NCBI GenBank assembly: GCA_022841505.1 | Contig: JALHRK010000011.1 | Location: 1 to 44,771 of the forward strand | DNA from: Saprospiraceae bacterium | GTDB taxonomy: Bacteria > Bacteroidota > Bacteroidia > Chitinophagales > Saprospiraceae | Length of the DNA: 44,771 nt | Reading direction: 5' to 3' | In this document: one piece after another, positions 8,252 through 15,989 of the stretch | How the letters are laid out: each line of letters begins with the position of its first letter | Position numbering within the stretch: position 1 is the stretch's first letter | Program-made: the position numbers and the translations under genes | Notes under the pieces: model-generated | Seen by the model: the letters and a program-made list of their open reading frames with translations, nothing else | The model's database searches: none | What the model was told of the DNA's origin: nothing

Positions 8252-9169
8252 TTAAAAAATAGACCGCCCTGTTCTGGTTGTAAACAATTCCAGCGCCATC
8301 ACGCCCGCCACGGAATTTCCGCGTTCATTCAACTCCGGGCTCCACACCGCAATTGCCAGCAAAGCCGGGATTACGCTGACGATGCCGCCGCCTACGCCAC
8401 TTTTGCCCGGCATGCCCACCCGGAAAGCGAACTCGCCTGCTTCGTCGTAAAAACCGCAGGTCATCATCACCGCGTTCAGGCGTTTGGCCTGGCTGTCGGT
8501 CAGGATGCGTTCGCCGGTTGCGGGAATGACCCCGTGATTGGCTAAATAAAGAAACGCTTTCGCCAATTCGCGGCACGACATCATGATGGCGCATTGGTGA
8601 AAATAGACATCCAATACCTGCTCAATCGGGCTCACGATATTGCCATGGCTTTTTAAAAAATTGACCAGCGCTGTGTTGGTGAATCCCGTTTCGCGCTCCG
8701 ACCGGGCAATGTCAAGATCGTATTCAATATCGGAAATGCCCGATATTTTTCGTACAAAATTGAGGATGTCTGCTTTCGGATCAGGCAGGTGCTGGATGAG
8801 CACATCCGTCACCACCAAAGCCCCTGCGTTGATGAAAGGGTTGCGCGGCTTGCCTTTTTCGTATTCCAACTGCACCAAAGAATTGAAGGCGCTGCCGGAA
8901 GGCTCCAGCCCCACACGTTTCCACAACTCCTCCCCCACCATTGCAAACGCCATTGTCAGGGTGAATACCTTGGAAATACTTTGGATAGAGAACCGCTCGT
9001 TTGCGTCGCCAATGCTGTATTCCTGTCCAGCTAAAGTTTCGAGTGCGATGCCGAACTTCTTCGGATCGGTATTTTTGAGTGCGGGGATGTAGCTGGCTAC
9101 TTTGCCTTTGCCAAAAAGCGGCTGCACATCCCGCCGGATGCTTTCAAGGATATGCTGGTAATCGGTCAT
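8252..9169 (-). CDS. glsA: glutaminase A
   Basis: A 305-residue serine-dependent glutaminase converting glutamine to glutamate and ammonia in the cytoplasm. The beta-lactamase-like fold is recognised by S-I-Q-S-I-S-K-V-F with the catalytic pair Ser64 and Lys67, the P-F-I-N-A-G-A segment, and the G-K-S-G-V-G-G-G-I loop near the C-terminus. The length matches bacterial GlsA (about 305-310). It is the first gene of a likely two-gene unit with the cyclase downstream. A palindrome next to a good -7 box lies about 20 bases before the start. The start ATG at 9169 is well placed relative to family members. Confidence 0.92.
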   Translation of the reverse strand: MTDYQHILESIRRDVQPLFGKGKVASYIPALKNTDPKKFGIALETLAGQEYSIGDANERFSIQSISKVFTLTMAFAMVGEELWKRVGLEPSGSAFNSLVQLEYEKGKPRNPFINAGALVVTDVLIQHLPDPKADILNFVRKISGISDIEYDLDIARSERETGFTNTALVNFLKSHGNIVSPIEQVLDVYFHQCAIMMSCRELAKAFLYLANHGVIPATGERILTDSQAKRLNAVMMTCGFYDEAGEFAFRVGMPGKSGVGGGIVSVIPALLAIAVWSPELNERGNSVAGVMALELFTTRTGRSIF

Positions 9170-9186
9170 GGTTGCTGTTGCTCCGT

Positions 9187-9216
9187 CAAAGGTAACACCT
9201 TTTGAAAAGGTGTCAC
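9187..9216 (-). promoter_or_regulatory. glsA promoter -7 box with overlapping palindromic operator
   Basis: On the minus strand TACCTTTG (9194-9187) fits the Bacteroidota -7 consensus TAnnTTTG exactly. Immediately upstream lies the palindrome ACACCTTTTGAAAAGGTGT (9195-9213), nine-base perfect arms, where a -33 region would be contacted. A second, weaker inverted pair (AAGGTG...CACCTT) extends to about 9229. This looks like a repressor site; the regulator is unknown. Confidence 0.5.
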
Positions 9217-9401
9217 TTTATGTCACCTTGCGGCAAAATTGCTTCTTAATCCTATAAGAACGATCCTGTTATACGTTGGTTTTGGCACTTTGTTGTATTG
9301 GATACAAAATTACCATTTCGATTAAGCTGGCAGGCATTTTTAAAGGCTGGAATGTAAACGGAAGAATAATTTTTACTTTTACTGCGATACAAAGCAACAA
9401 C

Positions 9402-10307
9402 ATGGACACCCTCGACGCAATACAGATCAATTTCAAACCCGAACAATTGGCGCTTTTGAACGCCTGCTTAGCGTTTTTGATGTTCGGCGTGGCGCTGGAT
9501 TTGAAAACGACGCATTTTGAATACGTCTGGCAGCATCCGAAAGCTTCTTTGGTGGGCCTCACTTCACAGCTCATTCTTTTGCCCGCGTTGACGTTGGGGT
9601 TGATTTACGCGTTGCAGCCTCCTATGAGTGTGGCTTTGGGCATGGCGTTGGTGGCCGCTTGTCCGGGCGGCAATGTATCCAATTTTGCGGTACACCTTTC
9701 CAAAGGCAATACAGCGCTGTCTGTGACGCTGACCTCCGTGTCCACCATCGCAGCCATCATCACCACCCCGGTCATTTTTTCTATTGTTGTAAAATTCCTG
9801 CCGGGCGCCGATGCCTTGGCCAAAGACATTGCGGTTTCGCCCGGACAAATGCTGGGCTCCATTGTGCAACTAATTTTGATCCCGCTCCTGGTCGGTATGG
9901 CACTTGCCTATCGCTTTCCGCAATTCACCGACCGCATCCGGCGACCGGTTCGCATCCTTTCTTTGGTCGTTTTTATTGCATTTATCATTGTGGCCATTGC
10001 CGCCAATCTGGAAAACATCTACCAGCACCTTTCGCTGGTATTTTTTATTGTGCTGATCCACAACGGCCTGGCGCTTTTAACCGGCTACAACTTTGCGCGC
10101 CTGTTTCGCTTGCCGGTGACTGATGCACGTGCTATTTCCCTCGAAACGGGCATCCAAAATTCCGGGCTCGGGCTCATCCTTATTTTTAACTACTTCGACG
10201 GCATGGGCGGTATGGCGATGATTGCGGCGTGGTGGGGTGTGTGGCATTTGGTTTCGGCATTTGCGCTGGCGATGTGGTGGGGGAAGGAGGATTTGAAGAT
10301 GAGTTGA
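9402..10307 (+). CDS. bile acid:sodium symporter family transporter
   Basis: A 301-residue inner-membrane protein of the BASS/SBF family (sodium-coupled uptake of organic anions). It shows about nine or ten hydrophobic segments and the family signature around A-C-P-G-G-N-V-S-N-F near residues 85-95, followed by A-L-S-V-T-L-T-S-V-S-T. The E-T-G-I-Q-N-S-G-L motif near the end is also diagnostic. The frame is open from 9276, but ATG 9402 gives the normal length and a proper N-terminus. Substrate cannot be told: non-gut members carry pantoate, pyruvate or other organic acids. The last codons (E-D-L-K-M-S) and the TGA stop are already part of the TTTGAAGAT repeat that follows, so the tail has been altered by the repeat. 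Confidence 0.88.
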   Translation: MDTLDAIQINFKPEQLALLNACLAFLMFGVALDLKTTHFEYVWQHPKASLVGLTSQLILLPALTLGLIYALQPPMSVALGMALVAACPGGNVSNFAVHLSKGNTALSVTLTSVSTIAAIITTPVIFSIVVKFLPGADALAKDIAVSPGQMLGSIVQLILIPLLVGMALAYRFPQFTDRIRRPVRILSLVVFIAFIIVAIAANLENIYQHLSLVFFIVLIHNGLALLTGYNFARLFRLPVTDARAISLETGIQNSGLGLILIFNYFDGMGGMAMIAAWWGVWHLVSAFALAMWWGKEDLKMS

Positions 10308-10392
10308 TTTGAAGATTTGAAGATTGGGGAAGGTGATTTGAAGATTGGGGAAGGTGATTTGAAGATTTGAAAATTTGAGGATTTGAAGATTT
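10291..10392. repeat. TTTGAAGAT tandem array overlapping a gene end
   Basis: About nine degenerate copies of ATTTGAAGAT or TGATTTGAAGATTGGGG. The first copy lies in the last codons of the transporter and the second supplies its TGA stop. The 35 bases at 10356-10390 occur again, inverted and with one mismatch, at 43604-43638. Confidence 0.75.
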
Positions 10393-10430
10393 GGGTGTTA
10401 GGAATGTTCAAATTTGCATCATTCCACGAC

Positions 10431-10513
10431 CCAGGTGCAGCGCACCCAAATATTTGTAGAACCATGGGAATGAGGGGTGGCCAGGTGCAGCGCACCCAAA
10501 TATTTGTAGAACC
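10431..10513. repeat. pair of identical 33-base repeats
   Basis: The same 33-base sequence, starting CCAGGTGCAGCGCACC and ending TTTGTAGAACC, occurs at 10431-10463 and 10481-10513, exactly 50 bases apart. Its core GGTGCAGCGCACC is itself palindromic. It lies 100-185 bases upstream of the Asp-box protein. The rest of 10308-10615 holds no gene. Confidence 0.75.
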
Positions 10514-10615
10514 TGCCAATCCACATTTCCCCCTTTTGGAGGGACTACCATTCCAAAGAATGCCTGTATATTCATGCCCTCAAAGAGAACAGTACCTTAA
10601 TCAAAATACATTGAC

Positions 10616-13600
10616 ATGCGAAAAACACTTTGTTTAGCCCTCCTGGCATTGCTTTTGGCGGTTTCACCCGCTTTGGCACAAAAGAAAAAAGCAGATGCGC
10701 CGGCCAAATCCGAAGCTTCTAAAAAAGAAGAAAAAAAAGATCCTTTCAACTCCGGCACCTTTTCAGGGCTGAGTTTCCGATCCATCGGGCCGGCGGTGAC
10801 TTCGGGCCGGATTTCCGATTTTGCGGTCAATCCCGACAATACGGCGGAATACTACGTGGCCTCTGCTTCGGGCGGCGTTTGGAAAACCACCAACCACGGC
10901 ACCACGTTTTCGCCGATTTTTGACGGGCAAGGCTCCTATTCCATCGGTGTGGTGAAGCTCGATCCTTCCAATCCCGGCACGGTTTGGGTTGGCACGGGCG
11001 AAAACAACAACCAGCGCTCGGTGGCTTACGGCGACGGCGTTTACCGCAGCGACGACGGCGGAAAAAGCTGGAAAAATATGGGGTTGAAAAACTCGGAGCA
11101 CATTTCCGGCATCATCGTTGACCCGACCAATTCCAACACGATCTGGGTCGGCGCTTACGGCCCGGTTTGGAAAGAAGGCGGTGAGCGCGGGGTGTATAAA
11201 TCCACCGACGGCGGCGCTACCTGGACCAACGTTAAAGCGGTGAGCGACTACACCGGCTGCAACGACCTCATCATGGATCCGCGCAACCCGAACGTGTTGT
11301 ACGCGGCTTTCCACCAGCGCATGCGCAAAGTATTTACCTACATCGGCGGCGGCCCCGAATCTGCGGTTTTCAAAACGACGGACGGCGGCGCAACCTGGAA
11401 AAAGCTCGAAGGCGGATTGCCCGGCGGGGACGTAGGGCGCATCGCAATCAACATTTCGCCAGTCAATCCCGATGTGTTGTACGCTGTAGCGGAAGCGCCG
11501 GATGGCAAAGGCGGCATTTACCGATCGGCTGACCGCGGCGCAAGCTGGCAAAAACAAAGTGGCTTTTTCACCTCCGGCAATTATTACCAGGAAGTGACCT
11601 GCGATCCTAAAAACGTCAACCGCATTTTCATCACCGATACGTATTACCAGGTGAGCGACGACGGTGGAAAAACCGTGCGCAACCTCGGTGAAATCAACAA
11701 ACATATTGACAACCACTGTATCTGGATTGATCCGGCCAATACCGACCACCTGCTGGTGGGCTGCGACGGCGGGATTTACGAAACCTGGGATTTTGCGAAA
11801 AGCTGGGATTTCAAATCCAACCTGCCGGTGACACAGTTTTATAAAGTTTCTACGGACAATGCCTTGCCGTTCTACCATGTGCATGGCGGCACGCAGGATA
11901 ACTTCAGTCTGGGCGGCCCCAGTCGCACCCATTCCGGCAACGGCATTGTGAATTCCGACTGGTACGTGACTTCAACGGGCGACGGTTTTGAAACGCAGGT
12001 GGACCAAAGCAACCCGGACATCATTTACGCGCAGGCACAATACGGCTATCTGTCGCGCTTCGACCGGAAAAGCGGCGAAAGCCTCGACATCCGGCCCACC
12101 GAAGGCGAAGGCGAAGCTGCTTACCGCTGGAACTGGGATGCACCACTGCTCATCAGCCAGCACAGCAACACGCGCTTGTATTTTGGCGCCAACAAGCTTT
12201 TCCGCACGGATGACCGGGGCAATTCCTGGAAAACCATCAGCCCCGACCTGACCCGGCAAATTGACCGCAACAAATTGGAGGTGATGGGCAAAGTGTGGAG
12301 CGTGGACGCCATTGCAAAAAACGGCAGCACGGATATTTACGGCCAGTTGACCACCATCGCCGAATCGAAACTCAATCCGGATTTGCTTTGGGTGGGAACC
12401 GACGATGGACTCATCCAGGTATCCAACAACGGCGGGCAGAGCTGGACAAAAATTGACAACATCCCCGGTGCGCCTGCGCAAAGCTATGTACACCAAATCA
12501 TTGCATCGCTGCACGACCAGAATGTCGCCTACGCTTGTTTCAACCACCACCGCTATGGCGATTTCAAACCTTATTTGTTTAAAACTTCGGACGGAGGCAA
12601 AACCTGGAAAGCCATCCAGGCCAACCTGCCCGAACGCGGCAGCATTTACACCATTGCAGAAGACCATGTGGATGCCAACCTGCTGTTTGTGGGTACCGAA
12701 TTCGGCGCGTTTTTCAGCAATGACGGCGGCGGCAACTGGGTGCAACTCAAAGCCGGATTGCCCACCATTGCCGTGCGCGACATAGAAATCCAGCGCCGCG
12801 AAAACGACCTCGTGCTCGGTACTTTTGGTCGCGGGTTTTACATCTTAGACGACTATACGCCGCTGCGCAAGTTGCAAAAAACTGATTTAGAAAAGGCAGC
12901 CATCCTTTTTCCGGTCAAAGACGCCCAGATGTTTGTGGAAGCTTTTCCGCTCGGCGTGCGCGACAAAGGCCACCTTGGCTCCAACTATTTTTCGGTACCC
13001 AATCCGAAAATCGGCGCGGTGTTTTCCTACTATCTCAAAGAAGACATCAAAACCATCAAAGACAAGCGCCGCGAGGCAGAAAAAGCCAAGGCTGACAAGG
13101 GAGAAAAGGTGTATTACCCCAGCATAGACAGCCTGCGGATGGAAGACAACCAGCCTGACCCGTATTTGCAGTTTACCGTGACGGACGCAGCGGGCAATGT
13201 GGTGCGCCACCTGAAAACATCGGCCAAAAAAGGCTTGCAGCGCATCGTTTGGGATTTCCGCTACGGCACGCCCGCACCAACCCACCAACGCTATGTGCCG
13301 CCGGCAGATCAGCTTTTCGGGGGCACGGAATTGGGCTATATGGCCATGCCGGGTCGCTATTCGGTGACCTTGCACAAGTTTGAAGATGGGGTGCTGAGCC
13401 AATTGGCCGGTCCGGTCAGCTTCGAGTGCAAACCGCTGAATTTGGGTGTTCTGCCACCTGCGGATAAAAAAGACTACGACGAATTTTGCAGGAAAGTGGC
13501 GGATTTGCGCCGGGCTACCAGCGCTGCCAATGACATTCGCAACAACATGAGCAGCCGAATCGGCCACATCAAAACGGCCATTCAGGACATGCCTGCATCT

Positions 13601-13927
13601 GCTGCCGAGTTCACCAAGCGCGCCTACGATTTAGAGCGCCGGCTGAATGCGGTGGGCATCCAACTCAATGGCGACGCAACACTGGGCCGCCGGGAGTTTG
13701 AAACGCCACCTTCAATCAATGGTCGGATAGGGCAGGTTGAAGGCGGCATCTTTGGGGTAACTTCCACGCCGACCGAAACACAACGGGAGTCTTACCGCAT
13801 CGCTGCAAAAGAATTCGGACCAGTTTTGAATGACCTGAAGGCCATTTTTGCCGATCTTCAAAAATTGGAAGAAGACCTTGAGATGAAGGACGCGCCGTAT
13901 ACGCCTGGGAGATGGCCGAAATGGTAG
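10616..13927 (+). CDS. exported Asp-box (BNR/sortilin-like) beta-propeller protein
   Basis: An 1103-residue secreted or periplasmic protein. It begins with a clear signal peptide (residues 1-21, ending A-L-A-Q), then a lysine/glutamate-rich linker (22-42). The main body is a string of Asp-box repeats, S-x-D-G-G-x-T-W or close variants: at least nine are visible between residues 80 and 730, so one or two sortilin/VPS10-like beta-propellers are expected. A beta-sandwich-like region (about 740-940) and a helical C-terminal region (about 950-1100) follow. This architecture is frequent in Bacteroidota and is often annotated as glycosyl hydrolase, but no catalytic residues can be pointed out; a binding or scaffold role is as likely. 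No T9SS sorting domain is seen. It stands alone between two repeat-rich spacers. Confidence 0.85.
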   Translation: MRKTLCLALLALLLAVSPALAQKKKADAPAKSEASKKEEKKDPFNSGTFSGLSFRSIGPAVTSGRISDFAVNPDNTAEYYVASASGGVWKTTNHGTTFSPIFDGQGSYSIGVVKLDPSNPGTVWVGTGENNNQRSVAYGDGVYRSDDGGKSWKNMGLKNSEHISGIIVDPTNSNTIWVGAYGPVWKEGGERGVYKSTDGGATWTNVKAVSDYTGCNDLIMDPRNPNVLYAAFHQRMRKVFTYIGGGPESAVFKTTDGGATWKKLEGGLPGGDVGRIAINISPVNPDVLYAVAEAPDGKGGIYRSADRGASWQKQSGFFTSGNYYQEVTCDPKNVNRIFITDTYYQVSDDGGKTVRNLGEINKHIDNHCIWIDPANTDHLLVGCDGGIYETWDFAKSWDFKSNLPVTQFYKVSTDNALPFYHVHGGTQDNFSLGGPSRTHSGNGIVNSDWYVTSTGDGFETQVDQSNPDIIYAQAQYGYLSRFDRKSGESLDIRPTEGEGEAAYRWNWDAPLLISQHSNTRLYFGANKLFRTDDRGNSWKTISPDLTRQIDRNKLEVMGKVWSVDAIAKNGSTDIYGQLTTIAESKLNPDLLWVGTDDGLIQVSNNGGQSWTKIDNIPGAPAQSYVHQIIASLHDQNVAYACFNHHRYGDFKPYLFKTSDGGKTWKAIQANLPERGSIYTIAEDHVDANLLFVGTEFGAFFSNDGGGNWVQLKAGLPTIAVRDIEIQRRENDLVLGTFGRGFYILDDYTPLRKLQKTDLEKAAILFPVKDAQMFVEAFPLGVRDKGHLGSNYFSVPNPKIGAVFSYYLKEDIKTIKDKRREAEKAKADKGEKVYYPSIDSLRMEDNQPDPYLQFTVTDAAGNVVRHLKTSAKKGLQRIVWDFRYGTPAPTHQRYVPPADQLFGGTELGYMAMPGRYSVTLHKFEDGVLSQLAGPVSFECKPLNLGVLPPADKKDYDEFCRKVADLRRATSAANDIRNNMSSRIGHIKTAIQDMPASAAEFTKRAYDLERRLNAVGIQLNGDATLGRREFETPPSINGRIGQVEGGIFGVTSTPTETQRESYRIAAKEFGPVLNDLKAIFADLQKLEEDLEMKDAPYTPGRWPKW

Positions 13928-13938
13928 AGGTGTTTACT

Positions 13939-13967
13939 GGGGATTGGGGATTGGTTATTGGGACTGG
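13939..13967. repeat. GGGGATTGG low-complexity repeat after a stop codon
   Basis: GGGGATTGGGGATTGG followed by the related GGTTATTGGGACTGG, starting 11 bases after the stop codon at 13927. The rest of 13968-14077 shows nothing recognisable. Confidence 0.5.
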
Positions 13968-14077
13968 TGTGGTGTTTGCATTTAGAACTTGGTAGATGCA
14001 AATAGGAGTCATGCGAATCAGGGGGGCCATTGCCCGCGATAAACCTCTCAGCTTTTAAGATTGCGCAGCGTTTCATG

Positions 14078-14160
14078 GCGTAAACATGAGTTTCACTGAG
14101 TTTTTAAACCTAACTCAGCGAAACTCGTGTTTACGCTGTGGAACTCTGTGTAAATTAGAG
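14078..14160. repeat. hairpin repeat related to 6419-6507
   Basis: Arms 14078-14102 and 14112-14136 pair over 25 bases with two mismatches around a 9-base loop; the arms contain GAGTTTC and CTGAGTT. The trailing GAACTCTGTGTAAATTAGAG resembles part of the repeat near 6446-6466. From 14161 to 14360 I see only a small hairpin (TCGAACC-GCTA-GGTTCGA at 14241-14258) and no gene. Confidence 0.6.
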
Positions 14161-14370
14161 GTCATGGGACTGTGCTGCCTCCTATCCACTTTCAGAGAGG
14201 CTTTAGCCCTGCGTTTTTGGAACTAATCTTATCTGTATCCTCGAACCGCTAGGTTCGAAGCCGATTTTGTCATGCTGAGCGCTGCTAATTGAAGGATTAT
14301 GCTGGAGGCCATGCACAAAACCAAGCAGCGCGAAGTATATTAGAGTTTTTCGGAAAATCAAGATTTTAAT

Positions 14371-14378
14371 TATCTTTA
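14371..14378 (+). promoter_or_regulatory. possible -7 promoter box of the sigma factor gene
   Basis: TATCTTTA matches the Bacteroidota -7 consensus TAnnTTTG at seven of eight positions and sits 24 bases before the ATG. No convincing TTTG -33 box is visible, so this is only a candidate. Confidence 0.3.
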
Positions 14379-14402
14379 TGCGAGAGAACCAAGCACAAAG
14401 TT

Positions 14403-15032
14403 ATGAGCAAGCCACATTGGACTGATGAAACATTAGCGCAGGCTATTCGCGAAGGGCGCGAACAGCGACTTTCAGCTTTAAAGCACATCGCGATGGATAA
14501 AACCTGGCAAACCCGGGCGCTTCAGGTGGTTCAGCAACAAGGTGGGAGTTACGAAACAGCTAAGGATATTTACCAGGAAAGTATAATGATTTTAGATGAA
14601 CGTATCCGCAACAACGGTTTCGATGAAAACCGGGGCAGTTTACTCAATTTTTTCCTGGGTATTGTGCGATTCAAATATATAGGTTACAAGAGACGTAAGG
14701 ACAACCAAATCATAGACATCGAGGCAGCAATTGGCATGGTTTCTAACCAGAAGGAACTAATGGCTGAAGTGGAAGAAAAAGAACAAGCCCATTTGGTTAA
14801 TGAAGCGATAAAAAGTCTTGGAGACAAATGCCAAAAAGTGTTGCAATTACAAAAGCTGGAATATAGTATGCAGGAAATTGCGGCATTACTCGAACTGAGT
14901 AGTTCGGGTTTAGCAAAAAAGCAAGCTTACGAATGCCGTAAACGCCTGAGAGCTTTCTTTTTAGCGCGCCCTCAAATTTTGGAAGAAATTGGTATCCGGC
15001 TGGGTGGCTCCAAACTTAGTCCGCCGAATTGA
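14403..15032 (+). CDS. sigma-70 family RNA polymerase sigma factor (ECF-like)
   Basis: A 209-residue cytoplasmic transcription factor. The N-terminal half matches sigma region 2: a helical part with Y-E-T-A-K-D-I-Y-Q-E-S-I (about residues 50-61) and N-R-G-S-L-L-N-F-F-L-G-I-V-R-F-K (80-95). The C-terminal half is a sigma region 4 helix-turn-helix (about 128-180: L-G-D-K-C-Q-K-V-L-Q-L then Y-S-M-Q-E-I-A-A-L-L-E-L-S-S-S-G). Thirteen bases downstream is a membrane protein with anti-sigma features, so the pair probably forms a signal-responsive sigma/anti-sigma switch. Targets are unknown. The pair converges with the TPR-CHAT gene at the end of the large minus-strand block, and such sigma, TPR and CHAT genes are often neighbours in this group (my recollection, not checked). 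Confidence 0.85.
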   Translation: MSKPHWTDETLAQAIREGREQRLSALKHIAMDKTWQTRALQVVQQQGGSYETAKDIYQESIMILDERIRNNGFDENRGSLLNFFLGIVRFKYIGYKRRKDNQIIDIEAAIGMVSNQKELMAEVEEKEQAHLVNEAIKSLGDKCQKVLQLQKLEYSMQEIAALLELSSSGLAKKQAYECRKRLRAFFLARPQILEEIGIRLGGSKLSPPN

Positions 15033-15044
15033 AATGCGAATCCT

Positions 15045-15974
15045 ATGACACTAGAAGATCAATATTTCGAGCAAATAGAACGCTACATCAGCGGAAAATT
15101 ATCGGCGGAAGAAACGGCGCAATTAGAGCGTGAAATTGCTGCTGATCCATCCTTAGCTGATCTGGTGGAATTGCATCGTTTGGAGAACGCAGCCATAGAC
15201 CATGCAATTGCGGAAACCTTGCGTCCTCAAGTTCAGGAATGGGTGGATTCATCCGGTAGCTTTGCCCAAAGCCGCCAACTGAAAAACAAAAAATGGTGGC
15301 TTGGCTTATTGGGGTTAGGATGCCTGATCGCAATTGGCACTATTTACCTGAATATGAACGACACGCCTGGTGAATTATTAACCCCTGAAACACCTTCCTC
15401 AATACCAGAACAAGAAATCGCCATACCTCCTGATGAGCAGAAAAAAAGCGATGAACCTGACTCCCCGCAAAAAGAAGTCCCCGAAAAAGATAAAATTCAA
15501 TCCGATAAACCCCTAAACCCTTATCAGGTGGCGGCAATTGAACGTATAGCACCGCCCTCACTATCAGATATCGAGCTTAAATCGCCCGATGAGGAGTTGC
15601 CATCCAACGATTCCAACCCACTCATAGCAGCTAAAACAGCTTACACGGAAGGGAAATACAATGAAGCACTATATCATGCAAATCGTATTCAGCCTGATCA
15701 TCCGCAATATGATTACGTGCGGGAAATGCAAGCCTTGGCGAATTTCCAATTGGGCAAATTTGAGTATGCCGCCCGTGAGTTTCTGGAGCTTTTAAATAAA
15801 AAAACTTTTGGTTTTAAGGATCGGCTTGAATGGAACCTGGTTCTTTGCTATTTGGCCCAATATCCTGAAAAGAAAGAACAATTCGAGAAGTTCCTGAAAA
15901 TCATTCTGGAAGATCCGGAGCATCCCTACCTGAAGCATGCATTAGATTTGCAACGTAAAATGGAAAAAGAATAA
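15045..15974 (+). CDS. anti-sigma-like membrane protein with C-terminal TPR
   Basis: A 309-residue single-pass inner-membrane protein. Residues 1-60 are acidic and helical with the pattern I-x-R-Y-I-S-G-K-L-S-A-E-E-T-A-Q-L-E, as in anti-sigma factors that lack a zinc motif. A membrane segment follows at 84-103, then a proline/lysine/glutamate-rich linker (107-165), and TPR-like repeats from about 190 (A-Y-T-E-G-K-Y-N-E-A-L, F-Q-L-G-K-F-E-Y-A-A-R-E-F). It is placed 13 bases after the sigma factor gene. I infer that the N-terminus binds that sigma factor and the periplasmic TPR part receives a signal. It ends 15 bases before the convergent CHAT gene, so no terminator space separates them. Confidence 0.72.
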   Translation: MTLEDQYFEQIERYISGKLSAEETAQLEREIAADPSLADLVELHRLENAAIDHAIAETLRPQVQEWVDSSGSFAQSRQLKNKKWWLGLLGLGCLIAIGTIYLNMNDTPGELLTPETPSSIPEQEIAIPPDEQKKSDEPDSPQKEVPEKDKIQSDKPLNPYQVAAIERIAPPSLSDIELKSPDEELPSNDSNPLIAAKTAYTEGKYNEALYHANRIQPDHPQYDYVREMQALANFQLGKFEYAAREFLELLNKKTFGFKDRLEWNLVLCYLAQYPEKKEQFEKFLKIILEDPEHPYLKHALDLQRKMEKE

Positions 15975-15989
15975 ATTACTCCTATTTAT

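Noticed and set aside
9276-9401. Longer start for the SBF transporter
   Set aside because: The extra 42 residues exceed the family length and the ATG at 9402 matches the normal N-terminus.
10763-13567. Long minus-strand frames opposite the Asp-box protein
   Set aside because: They mirror a high-GC coding strand, have no family features, and the plus-strand protein has clear signal peptide and repeats.
14241-14258. tRNA T-arm-like hairpin
   Set aside because: TCGAACC-GCTA-GGTTCGA stands alone; no acceptor stem, D-arm or anticodon arm can be drawn around it.
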